Shown here: positions 5,739 to 11,852 of the stretch, in pieces
Position numbering within the stretch: position 1 is the stretch's first letter
Layout: every line of letters begins with the position of its first letter
DNA from: Methylocystis sp.
Lineage (GTDB): Bacteria; Pseudomonadota; Alphaproteobacteria; Rhizobiales; Beijerinckiaceae
NCBI GenBank assembly: GCA_023253795.1
Contig: JALRFG010000044.1
Coordinates: 1 to 11,852 of the forward strand
Direction: 5' to 3'
DNA: 11,852 nt
Program-made: the position numbers and the translations under genes
Notes under the pieces: model-generated
The model's database searches: none
Seen by the model: the letters and a program-made list of their open reading frames with translations, nothing else
What the model was told of the DNA's origin: nothing

Positions 5739-7910
5739 ATGCGCGTGACCCGGTCAAAAGAGACGACTCATACGACGACGACAAAAACAGAGACCGCGCA
5801 TTTTAACGACGCCGCGACGCCGCCTGCCGCCGAAAAGCGTCCGTTTCTGAAAACAACGCATGGGCGTCGGCTCGACGATCCCTACGCCTGGCTGGCGGCG
5901 TCGAACTGGCGCGAGGTGTTGCGCAATCCCAAAAAACTGCCGGCGGACATCGCAACGCTGGTCAAGGCAGAAAACGCCTATTGCGCGGAGGTCGTCGCGC
6001 CGTTGAAAGCCTTGCGTCAAACGCTTGTCGCCGAACTGCGCGGCCGTATCAAGGAAGACGACAGCGACGTGCCGGAACCGGATGGCGCTTTCGCTTATTA
6101 CGGCCGTTTCCGCGATGGCGCGGAACATTCGATCTATTGCCGCACGCCGCGCGATGGCGGGCCGGAGACAGTTTTGCTCGATGGCGAAGCGCTCGCCAAA
6201 GGTCACGACTTTTTCGATCTCGGCGAAACCGCACATGCTCCCGATCATGCGCAACTTGCATGGAGCGTCGATGACGCCGGCTCCGAACTTTACGCCATCC
6301 GCACACGCAGCCTGAGCGATGGCGTGGATCGCCCCGATGTCGTCACCGAAACGGATGGGTCGATTGTCTGGAGCGCTGACTCGCGCGCCTTCTTTTATGT
6401 GCGCATTGACGACAATCATCGCACGTCGCAGGTGTTTCTTCATGTCGTCGGAACCGATCCGGCGCAGGACCAACTAATCATTGAGGAGCCGGATGGCGCA
6501 TGGTTTGTGTCGCTATCGGAAAGCCGCTGCAGCCGTTTTGGGATCGTCTCCATTCATGGACATGACGCCAGCGAATGCTGGCTGATCGATTTGCATGCGC
6601 CGCAAACGCCGCCGCGCCTTGTCGCGCGTCGGGAAGACCGGCTGCGCTATGAAGTCGAGCCGCATGGCGATCAGATTTACATTCTCAATAATGCGGACGG
6701 CGCGGATGATTTTCGCATCTCGGTTGCGCCGATCGTCGCATGCGAACGCGCCAACTGGCGCGATGTCGTCGCGCATCGATCCGGCGCCATGATTGTCGCG
6801 AAGACGGTGTTTAAAAATTATCTGGTCTGGCTGACGCGTGAAAACTCTTTGCCGACGATCTCGATTCGCAATCTGACGAAGCATGACGAACATCTTATCG
6901 CCTTCGACGAAGAAGCATATGCGCTCGGGCTCGATCCAGGGCTTGAGTTCGACACAAATCGCCTACGATTCAGCTATTCCTCGATGACGACGCCGGAAGA
7001 AATCTGGGACTATGACATGGCGTCACGGACGCGTGTGCTCCGTAAGCGCCAGGAAATTCCTTCAGGCCACGACCCTCAAAATTATGTGACGCGTCGTCTG
7101 TTCGCTGCTGCGCCGGATGGCGAAACCGTGCCGATCACGCTGCTGCATCGCGCCGATTTTATCCCCGGCGGCGAAGGCGCGCCGCTGCTGCTTTATGGCT
7201 ATGGCGCCTATGGACACGCCTTATCGGCGAGTTTCGACGAAGATGCGCTGTCGCTGGTCGATCGCGGTTTCGTCTACGCCATTGCGCATGTGCGCGGAGG
7301 AACCGACAAGGGATGGCGTTGGTACGAGCAGGGAAAGCTGGAAAACAAACCCAACAGCTACACCGATTTTCTCGCCGTCGCACGTCATCTCATCGTACAG
7401 CGCTATACGCGTGCGGGCGCCATCGTCGCACAGGGCGCTTCCGCCGGCGGCATGTTGATGGGGGCTATCGTCAATCAGGCGCCGGAACTCTTCGCCGGCG
7501 TCATCGCCGGCGTGCCTTTCGTCGATGTGCTGCACACCATGCTGCGCGATGATTTGCCGTTGACGCCGCCGGAATGGCTGGAATGGGGCAATCCGCTCGC
7601 CGACGCCGCCGTCTATGACCGCATCGCGTCCTATTCGCCCTATGACAATGTGTGTGCGCAGACCTATCCGCCGATCCTGAGCATCGCCGGCCTCACCGAC
7701 CCGCGCGTCACCTATTGGGAACCGCTGAAATGGGTGGCGAAGCTGCGCGCGAACATGACCGGCGGCGGACCGGTGCTGCTGCACACCCACATGGGCGCCG
7801 GTCACGCCGGCGCTTCCGGCCGCTTCGAAGCGCTGGAGGACACGGCGCTGGAATTCGCCTTTGCAATCGCCTGCGCCGACCGCTCGACGCCGACCGAGTC
7901 ATCACGCTAA
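5739..7910 (+). CDS. ptrB: Oligopeptidase B (prolyl oligopeptidase family S9A)
   Basis: Oligopeptidase B is a serine peptidase that cleaves short peptides after Arg or Lys. The 723-residue product has an N-terminal region starting near LDDPYAWL, a central beta-propeller (about 90-430) and a C-terminal alpha/beta-hydrolase domain. The catalytic triad is visible: S568 in QGASAGGML, D654 in GLTDPRVTYWEP and H689 in MGAGHAGASGR. The Ser-Asp and Asp-His spacings (86 and 35) nearly equal those of E. coli PtrB. The oxyanion-region LYGYGAYG and the AHVRGG segment are present. ATGs occur at 5733 and 5739; AGGGG at 5727-5731 is spaced correctly only for 5739. The first 30 residues are an unusual Thr-rich stretch (KETTHTTTTKTETAH) before the conserved part. 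metY follows after 41 bases and may be co-transcribed. No signal peptide is apparent, so it is probably cytoplasmic. Confidence 0.92.
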   Translation: MRVTRSKETTHTTTTKTETAHFNDAATPPAAEKRPFLKTTHGRRLDDPYAWLAASNWREVLRNPKKLPADIATLVKAENAYCAEVVAPLKALRQTLVAELRGRIKEDDSDVPEPDGAFAYYGRFRDGAEHSIYCRTPRDGGPETVLLDGEALAKGHDFFDLGETAHAPDHAQLAWSVDDAGSELYAIRTRSLSDGVDRPDVVTETDGSIVWSADSRAFFYVRIDDNHRTSQVFLHVVGTDPAQDQLIIEEPDGAWFVSLSESRCSRFGIVSIHGHDASECWLIDLHAPQTPPRLVARREDRLRYEVEPHGDQIYILNNADGADDFRISVAPIVACERANWRDVVAHRSGAMIVAKTVFKNYLVWLTRENSLPTISIRNLTKHDEHLIAFDEEAYALGLDPGLEFDTNRLRFSYSSMTTPEEIWDYDMASRTRVLRKRQEIPSGHDPQNYVTRRLFAAAPDGETVPITLLHRADFIPGGEGAPLLLYGYGAYGHALSASFDEDALSLVDRGFVYAIAHVRGGTDKGWRWYEQGKLENKPNSYTDFLAVARHLIVQRYTRAGAIVAQGASAGGMLMGAIVNQAPELFAGVIAGVPFVDVLHTMLRDDLPLTPPEWLEWGNPLADAAVYDRIASYSPYDNVCAQTYPPILSIAGLTDPRVTYWEPLKWVAKLRANMTGGGPVLLHTHMGAGHAGASGRFEALEDTALEFAFAIACADRSTPTESSR

Positions 7911-7951
7911 TCTGTCAACATTCAGAACGAGACCGCGCGGAGAAACGCCCA

Positions 7952-9250
7952 ATGTCCATCGAGTCGAAACATCCAGAAACAATTGCGCTGCACGCCGGCT
8001 GGCGCGCCGACGCCACGAATGGCGCAGTCGCGGTGCCGATCTACCAGACGACCTCCTATCAGTTTCGCGATACGGAGCATGCCGCCAATCTCTTCGCGCT
8101 GAAGGAGCTTGGCCATATTTACACGCGCATCGGCAATCCGACGACCGGCGTGCTGGAAGCGCGGCTTGCGGCGCTGGAAGGCGGCGCAGCGGCGCTGGCG
8201 CTCGCCTCCGGACAGGCGGCCTCGGCTTTCGCCGTGCAAAACCTCGCCAAGGTGGGCGACAACATCGTCTCCTCGACCGATCTTTACGGCGGCACCTGGA
8301 ATCTCTTCGCCAATACGTTCAAGGATCAGGGCATTGAGGTACGCTTTGTCGATCCGGCGGACCCGGAAAACTTCCGCCGCGCCACCGATGACCGCACCCG
8401 CGCCTATTACGCCGAGACGCTGCCCAACCCGAAACTGACGGTGTTTCCGATTTCCGAAGTGGCGGCGATCGGCAAGGAATACGGCATTCCGCTGATCATC
8501 GATAATACGGCGGCGCCGATCATCGCGCGGCCGCTCGACCATGGCGCGGCGGTGGTTGTTTATTCGACGACGAAATATCTCGGCGGCCACGGCACATCGA
8601 TTGGCGGCGCGATTATCGATGGCGGCAATTTTGATTGGGAGAAATTCCCACAACGTCAGCCGGCGCTGACGACGCCCGATCCAAGCTATCATGGCGCCAT
8701 CTGGGTCGAGGCGGTGAAGCCCATCGGACCGGTCGCCTACGCCATCAAGGCGCGCACGACACTGCTACGCGATCTCGGCGCGGCGACCTCGCCATTCAAC
8801 GCCTTCCTGACCTTGCAAGGCATCGAGACCGTAACGCTGCGTATGGAGCGTCACATGCAGAATGCGCAGAAGGTCGCGGACTTCCTCGCCAAACGCAGCG
8901 AAGTGACGAAGGTGATTCATCCTTCGCAACAGAGTGGCGAAGCGCGTCGGCGCGCCGACGCCTATCTGAAAGGTGGTTATGGCGCCCTGCTCGGTTTCGA
9001 ACTGAAAGGCGGACTGGCGGCGGGACGGCGCTTCATCGACGCGCTGACGCTGTTTTATCACGTCGCCAATATTGGCGACGCCCGCAGCCTCGCCATCCAT
9101 CCTGCGACCACGACCCATTCGCAGCTCGCAGAGGAAGCCCAGTTCGCCAGCGGCGTCACCCCCGGCTATGTGCGCCTCTCCATCGGTCTTGAGCATATCG
9201 ACGATATTCTCGCCGATCTGGAGCGCGGCCTGAAAGCGACCGGCGCCTGA
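7952..9250 (+). CDS. metY: O-acetylhomoserine sulfhydrylase (O-acetylhomoserine aminocarboxypropyltransferase)
   Basis: MetY is a PLP enzyme that makes homocysteine from O-acetylhomoserine and sulfide, a direct route to methionine. The 432-residue product belongs to the Cys/Met-metabolism PLP family. It shows the phosphate-binding YTRIGNPTT (57-65), GGAAALALASGQAA (77-90), the stacking LYGGTWNLF (111-119), D184 in IIDNTAAP, and the PLP lysine K208 in VYSTTKYLGGHGTSIGG (203-219). The C-terminal HPATTTHSQL motif is retained. The GGHGTS sequence and the length above 420 favour MetY over the shorter MetB/MetC/MetZ enzymes. ATG at 7952 has GGAGAA at 7939-7944. The frame is open another 100 codons back into ptrB, but there the residues are a ptrB shadow. 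A hairpin follows the stop. Confidence 0.92.
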   Translation: MSIESKHPETIALHAGWRADATNGAVAVPIYQTTSYQFRDTEHAANLFALKELGHIYTRIGNPTTGVLEARLAALEGGAAALALASGQAASAFAVQNLAKVGDNIVSSTDLYGGTWNLFANTFKDQGIEVRFVDPADPENFRRATDDRTRAYYAETLPNPKLTVFPISEVAAIGKEYGIPLIIDNTAAPIIARPLDHGAAVVVYSTTKYLGGHGTSIGGAIIDGGNFDWEKFPQRQPALTTPDPSYHGAIWVEAVKPIGPVAYAIKARTTLLRDLGAATSPFNAFLTLQGIETVTLRMERHMQNAQKVADFLAKRSEVTKVIHPSQQSGEARRRADAYLKGGYGALLGFELKGGLAAGRRFIDALTLFYHVANIGDARSLAIHPATTTHSQLAEEAQFASGVTPGYVRLSIGLEHIDDILADLERGLKATGA

Positions 9251-9258
9251 CCTTACCC

Positions 9259-9298
9259 CATTCCCTCCGCCCGCCGGCAACGCTGGGTGGAGGGAATG
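9259..9298 (+). terminator. Hairpin downstream of metY, probable terminator
   Basis: A perfect 10-base inverted repeat (CATTCCCTCC at 9259-9268 with GGAGGGAATG at 9289-9298) can extend inward by a G-U and three C-G pairs. It starts 8 bases after the metY stop. No T-run follows directly; a TTCTTTTATT stretch appears only at 9313-9322. Position and stability favour a terminator or 3'-end stabiliser. Confidence 0.5.
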
Positions 9299-9320
9299 AA
9301 CAATGGGTCCGATTCTTTTA

Positions 9321-9348
9321 TTGACTAAATTTGTAGACTATATAGAAA
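9321..9348 (+). promoter_or_regulatory. Promoter of the Lrp/AsnC gene with an overlapping palindrome
   Basis: TTGACT (9321-9326, five of six consensus) and TAGAAA (9343-9348, four of six) are 16 bases apart in an A+T-rich island, in strong contrast with the G+C-rich surroundings. The perfect palindrome CTATATAG at 9338-9345 overlaps the -10. A regulator bound there would block RNA polymerase, which would fit autoregulation. The binding role is inferred. Confidence 0.45.
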
Positions 9349-9384
9349 TACGCGCGCTTCGGATTTCCCGGGTGGGGGCATGTC

Positions 9385-9897
9385 GTGGACGCGATCGATT
9401 ATAAAATTCTCGCCATTCTCCAGGAGGATGTCTCGGCCTCGGTCGCCGACGTCGCCTCGCGGGTTGGCCTGTCGCAGACCCCCTGCTGGAAACGCATTCA
9501 GAAACTGGAAGCCACGGGCGTCATCGCCCGCCGCGTCGCGATCCTGTCGCCGGAGGCGGTTGGCTTGGGCTTGACGGTCTATGTCTCCATTGTCGTCGGC
9601 GAGCATTCGGAAGCGTGGCTGGAGAATTTCACGCATCAAATCAATGAAATACCTGAAGTTGTCGAACTCTACAGAATGGCGGGAGACGTCGATTACATGC
9701 TGAAAGTGGTCGCCGCCGATATCGCGCAATTCGATGAATTCTATAAAAAATTGCTGAAAATCTCGACTTTCAAGAATGTTGCGTCGCGTTTCGCCATGGA
9801 GCGCATCAAGTCGACGACAGCGCTGCCGCTGAATAGCCATCTCCAAAGTTGCAGCGGTCATATTCATAGAAAACTGCCCGATCTTGCCGCCCAATAA
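9385..9897 (+). CDS. Lrp/AsnC-family transcriptional regulator
   Basis: Lrp/AsnC proteins are small DNA-binding regulators that sense amino acids. The 170-residue product begins VDAIDYKILAILQEDVSASV, the standard opening of the N-terminal winged helix-turn-helix, with the recognition helix in VGLSQTPCWKRIQKLEATG (split at residues 27-45). Residues about 60-150 form the RAM ligand domain, with GEHSEAWLENF, the VVELYRMAGDVDYMLKV strand-turn-strand and a final KIST..VASRFAMERIK strand. The last 20 residues (after ALPL) run slightly past the usual end. The start is GTG at 9385 with GGTGGGGG at 9371-9378; an ATG at 9380 is in another frame. It is separated from metY by a hairpin and its own promoter. 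The ligand is unknown; adjacency to metY makes a sulfur amino acid a reasonable but unproven guess. Confidence 0.9.
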   Translation: MDAIDYKILAILQEDVSASVADVASRVGLSQTPCWKRIQKLEATGVIARRVAILSPEAVGLGLTVYVSIVVGEHSEAWLENFTHQINEIPEVVELYRMAGDVDYMLKVVAADIAQFDEFYKKLLKISTFKNVASRFAMERIKSTTALPLNSHLQSCSGHIHRKLPDLAAQ

Positions 9898-10026
9898 TCT
9901 TCCGTGAAACCTTCGGGCCTGCGCAGGGCCGTTCAGCGGGCATGAATATTCGCAAGGGCGCTCCAAAGCCCCCGGACGCTCCTTCAGCCTGATGACCGTT
10001 TTTCGCGTGATTCCGCGCCGCCGACG

Positions 10027-10056
10027 TGGAAATTAAGCCGACGCGCGACAGATAAT
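10027..10056 (+). promoter_or_regulatory. Weak candidate promoter for the two-helix membrane protein gene
   Basis: GATAAT at 10051-10056 matches the -10 consensus at five positions. TGGAAA at 10027-10032 is a four-of-six -35 with an 18-base spacer. The 226-base gap 9898-10123 shows no convincing gene or terminator otherwise. Confidence 0.25.
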
Positions 10057-10123
10057 GTGAAGGGTTCCGGCATCGTCCGGGATAGCGAAACCGCCTTCCA
10101 TTTTGCAGCGATCCGAGCGGTCT

Positions 10124-10999
10124 ATGGTTCTCGACGATTATCTTCTGGCGGCGGACGCATTCAAGGCCAGCGCCGACTTTCACCGGGGGCAGGACGCACC
10201 AGCGATCATTCAGACATGGGATGATGCGCTGCCGGCGATTGCGCGACGAGCACATCGGGATGGCGTTGGTCTCGATTATTTCAGACAAATGATCGGCGAT
10301 TTGCGCGAATTGCTTGGCGACTTCTACGCCGCGACGACAGCCGCGTTTCCATCTTCCGGCAGACGCTGCCTTTGGGCGCATCAAAAAGTCGGACTCTTCG
10401 AAAATCTCGATCCCAAAAGCGACATTGACGCCAAACGCGTCAAGGAGATCGCCGAACGTTACCGCGCATCTCCCTTCATCGAGAATGACTATTTCAGCTG
10501 GTGTCTGCTCGATAGCCTGATTAGTGCGGAGATCAAGAATTTCGCGCGCATTATGGCGACGACGCAGTTTGGCTCAGCGCCTGCCAATCCCGCCTATTTC
10601 ATGTCGAAAGGCGATCCGGCGCGCTACAGAATGCTCAAACCTCTGTTCTTCGTGCTTGGGCTGATTGCAAATTACGTTACGCCAGCGCTTGTTGGTTATT
10701 ACGCGGTCGAAAGCGGCCATGAAATCATCGGCGGCCTGTTTTACGCCATCGCGGCAATTGGCGTGTTTTCGTTCGTCGCGACCTACACAAAAAGGCAGGC
10801 GGTCAAGAAGCGCAATGAAGCCCTGCTGGAAAAAGTTCTCGAAATTTATGCGGCGCTCAACGACCACGCATGTCCGGATGCGCGTCTCAGCGCGCTGTTG
10901 CAGGAAGCTCATACGCTTGGCGTTCGTTTCGATAAAATCATCCCCGCCATCGTCGACATGCGACGCGTGGAAGAAATCGGACTCGGAGAACGCGCGTGA
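10124..10999 (+). CDS. Two-helix membrane protein of unknown family
   Basis: I do not recognise this 291-residue protein. Residues 1-165 are soluble-looking and mostly helical, with a Trp/Tyr-rich part around ENDYFSWCLLDSLISAEIKN (120-139). Two hydrophobic segments follow at about 172-195 (PLFFVLGLIANYVTPALVGY) and 201-221 (IIGGLFYAIAAIGVFSFVAT), separated by a short acidic turn (AVESGHE). A basic stretch TKRQAVKKRN then leads to a helical C-terminal domain of about 65 residues. Positive charges before helix 1 and after helix 2 predict a hairpin with both ends in the cytoplasm. The frame opens with TTG at 10103, but ATG at 10124 is preferred, with weak GAGCGG upstream. The steady codon pattern and length support a real gene. 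It lies between the Lrp/AsnC gene and ftsH, on the same strand as both. Confidence 0.75.
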   Translation: MVLDDYLLAADAFKASADFHRGQDAPAIIQTWDDALPAIARRAHRDGVGLDYFRQMIGDLRELLGDFYAATTAAFPSSGRRCLWAHQKVGLFENLDPKSDIDAKRVKEIAERYRASPFIENDYFSWCLLDSLISAEIKNFARIMATTQFGSAPANPAYFMSKGDPARYRMLKPLFFVLGLIANYVTPALVGYYAVESGHEIIGGLFYAIAAIGVFSFVATYTKRQAVKKRNEALLEKVLEIYAALNDHACPDARLSALLQEAHTLGVRFDKIIPAIVDMRRVEEIGLGERA

Positions 11000-11179
11000 T
11001 GACCGCGCCGGTTTCCGCCGGGTTCATGATTAACGCCCGCGGGATCATAGGCTTCATGGCGAATAAAGCGCCTCAAATGGCGGGATCAGGTTGGACGGTT
11101 GCGCCGAAGTCGGTAATTCTGAGATTCTAAAGGCGAAATTGCTGCATTGCAGCGCTCATCTCGAATATGGAGGCGGTTC
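11000..11179. other. Intergenic region upstream of ftsH
   Basis: This 180-base gap should hold the ftsH promoter. I find no convincing sigma-32 or sigma-70 pair; TTGGAC (11091-11096) has no good -10 at normal spacing. A 43-codon frame (10999-11130) overlaps the upstream stop but is too weak to annotate as a gene. Confidence 0.4.
11169..11173 (+). promoter_or_regulatory. Ribosome binding site of ftsH
   Basis: GGAGG lies 6 bases before the GTG at 11180 and fixes that codon as the start. Confidence 0.75.
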
Positions 11180-11852
11180 GTGAAAAAGTTTAAATGGAAA
11201 CTCTACCTCCCCTGGATCGCGTTTGTCGCGGTCGCAGCCGGCCTCCTTTACATGTATCAGAACCAGACGACCCGCACGTCTGGCCGGGAAATCACTTTCA
11301 GTGAACTTCTCGTGCAGATCGATGAAGGCCGCGTGCATGACGTCATCATCGCTGGCAATGAAATCAGCGGTCATTTCAATGACAATCGCTCGTTCCAGAC
11401 CTATGCGCCGGCGGATCCGAACCTGATTCAGCGGTTGCAGAGCAAGAGCGTACAGATCACCGCCCGTCCGTCGAATGATGGCCCCGGCGGCTTCTGGGTG
11501 AACCTTCTGCTCAATCTTCTGCCGCTTGTTCTGTTCATCGGCCTCTGGGTGATGATGTCGCGTCAGATGAATGGCGGCATGGGCGGTCGCGGCGGCATGG
11601 GCTTTGGCAAATCCAAAGCCAAGCTGATGACCGAAGCTCACGGCCGCGTCACCTTCGAGGACGTCGCTGGCGTCGACGAGGCCAAGGAAGATCTGCAGGA
11701 GATCGTGGATTTTCTGCGCGATCCGCAGAAGTTCCAGCGTCTCGGCGGCCGCATTCCGCGCGGCGTGCTGCTTGTCGGCCCGCCCGGCACCGGTAAAACC
11801 CTGCTCGCTCGCGCCATCGCTGGCGAAGCTGGCGTGCCGTTCTTCTCGATCT
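11180..11852 (+). CDS. ftsH: ATP-dependent zinc metalloprotease FtsH (partial, C-terminus outside window)
   Basis: FtsH is a hexameric inner-membrane AAA+ protease that extracts and degrades membrane proteins and some soluble regulators. The visible 224 codons start at GTG 11180 after GGAGG. They show the first transmembrane helix (about 8-26), the periplasmic FtsH-extracellular domain (27-104, with ITFSELLVQIDEGRV and NRSFQTYAPADPNLI), the second helix (about 105-125), a Gly/Met-rich linker (MNGGMGGRGGMGFGKSKAK) and the start of the AAA module: FEDVAGVDEAKEDLQEIVDF (159-178), RGVLLVGPPGTGKTLLARAI with Walker A GPPGTGKT at 200-207. Walker B, the second region of homology and the HEXXH zinc site lie beyond the window. 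In many alphaproteobacteria tilS lies just upstream; here an unrelated membrane protein gene does. Confidence 0.96.
   Translation, partial: MKKFKWKLYLPWIAFVAVAAGLLYMYQNQTTRTSGREITFSELLVQIDEGRVHDVIIAGNEISGHFNDNRSFQTYAPADPNLIQRLQSKSVQITARPSNDGPGGFWVNLLLNLLPLVLFIGLWVMMSRQMNGGMGGRGGMGFGKSKAKLMTEAHGRVTFEDVAGVDEAKEDLQEIVDFLRDPQKFQRLGGRIPRGVLLVGPPGTGKTLLARAIAGEAGVPFFSI

Noticed and set aside
7652..7951. 100-codon upstream extension of metY
   Set aside because: It overlaps ptrB in another frame, encodes low-quality Arg/His-rich sequence, and the metY family starts at the ATG at 7952.
9942..9992. 16-codon frame MNIRKGAPKPPDAPSA after the Lrp/AsnC gene
   Set aside because: It is very short, with no ribosome binding site or attenuator-like codon run; chance is the simplest explanation.

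Overview
The window looks like ordinary chromosomal DNA from an alphaproteobacterium, most likely a member of the Hyphomicrobiales (rhizobial or methylotroph-type). The basis is the G+C-rich coding sequence, frequent GTG starts, the ispH-thrB-rnhA gene string, the divergent pair of a TrmN6-like methyltransferase and a long-chain polyprenyl diphosphate synthase, and an O-acetylhomoserine sulfhydrylase of the type common in that group. The order-level assignment is an inference from protein resemblance and gene order. I cannot name a genus.

Layout. Positions 1-654 (minus) hold the N-terminal 218 codons of a DUF937-family protein whose end lies beyond the window; it has a Cys/His-rich linker and a Gly-rich tail built of 23-residue repeats. 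A 305-base divergent gap follows. Positions 960-3389 (plus) form a tight operon: ispH (last step of the MEP isoprenoid pathway), thrB (homoserine kinase) and rnhA (RNase HI), closed by a good intrinsic terminator at 3445-3476. A convergent TrmN6-like methyltransferase (3482-4246, minus) and a divergent IspB-type synthase (4422-5432, plus) come next. An 18-base gap then leads to a small convergent one-helix membrane protein (5450-5608, minus), which is only 52 codons long and easy to miss. Positions 5739-9250 (plus) hold oligopeptidase B (ptrB) and, 41 bases on, O-acetylhomoserine sulfhydrylase (metY), followed by a hairpin. A separate promoter region drives an Lrp/AsnC regulator (9385-9897). 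An unrecognised two-helix membrane protein (10124-10999) and the 5' third of ftsH (11180 to the window end) complete the window.

How the genes relate. Two genes supply isoprenoid chemistry: IspH makes the C5 units and the IspB-type enzyme polymerises them for the quinone tail. Two handle homoserine: ThrB commits homoserine to threonine, while MetY uses acetylated homoserine plus sulfide for homocysteine and methionine. The Lrp/AsnC gene beside metY is a candidate local amino-acid sensor. RnhA, the methyltransferase, PtrB and FtsH are RNA or protein maintenance functions.

I found no defence system, mobile element, CRISPR array, RNA gene or biosynthetic cluster. The points most worth a second look are the metal-ligand-like Cys/His cluster and tandem repeat in the DUF937 protein, the unannotated 52-residue membrane protein, and the two-helix protein of unknown family upstream of ftsH. 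None of these amounts to evidence of a new system.
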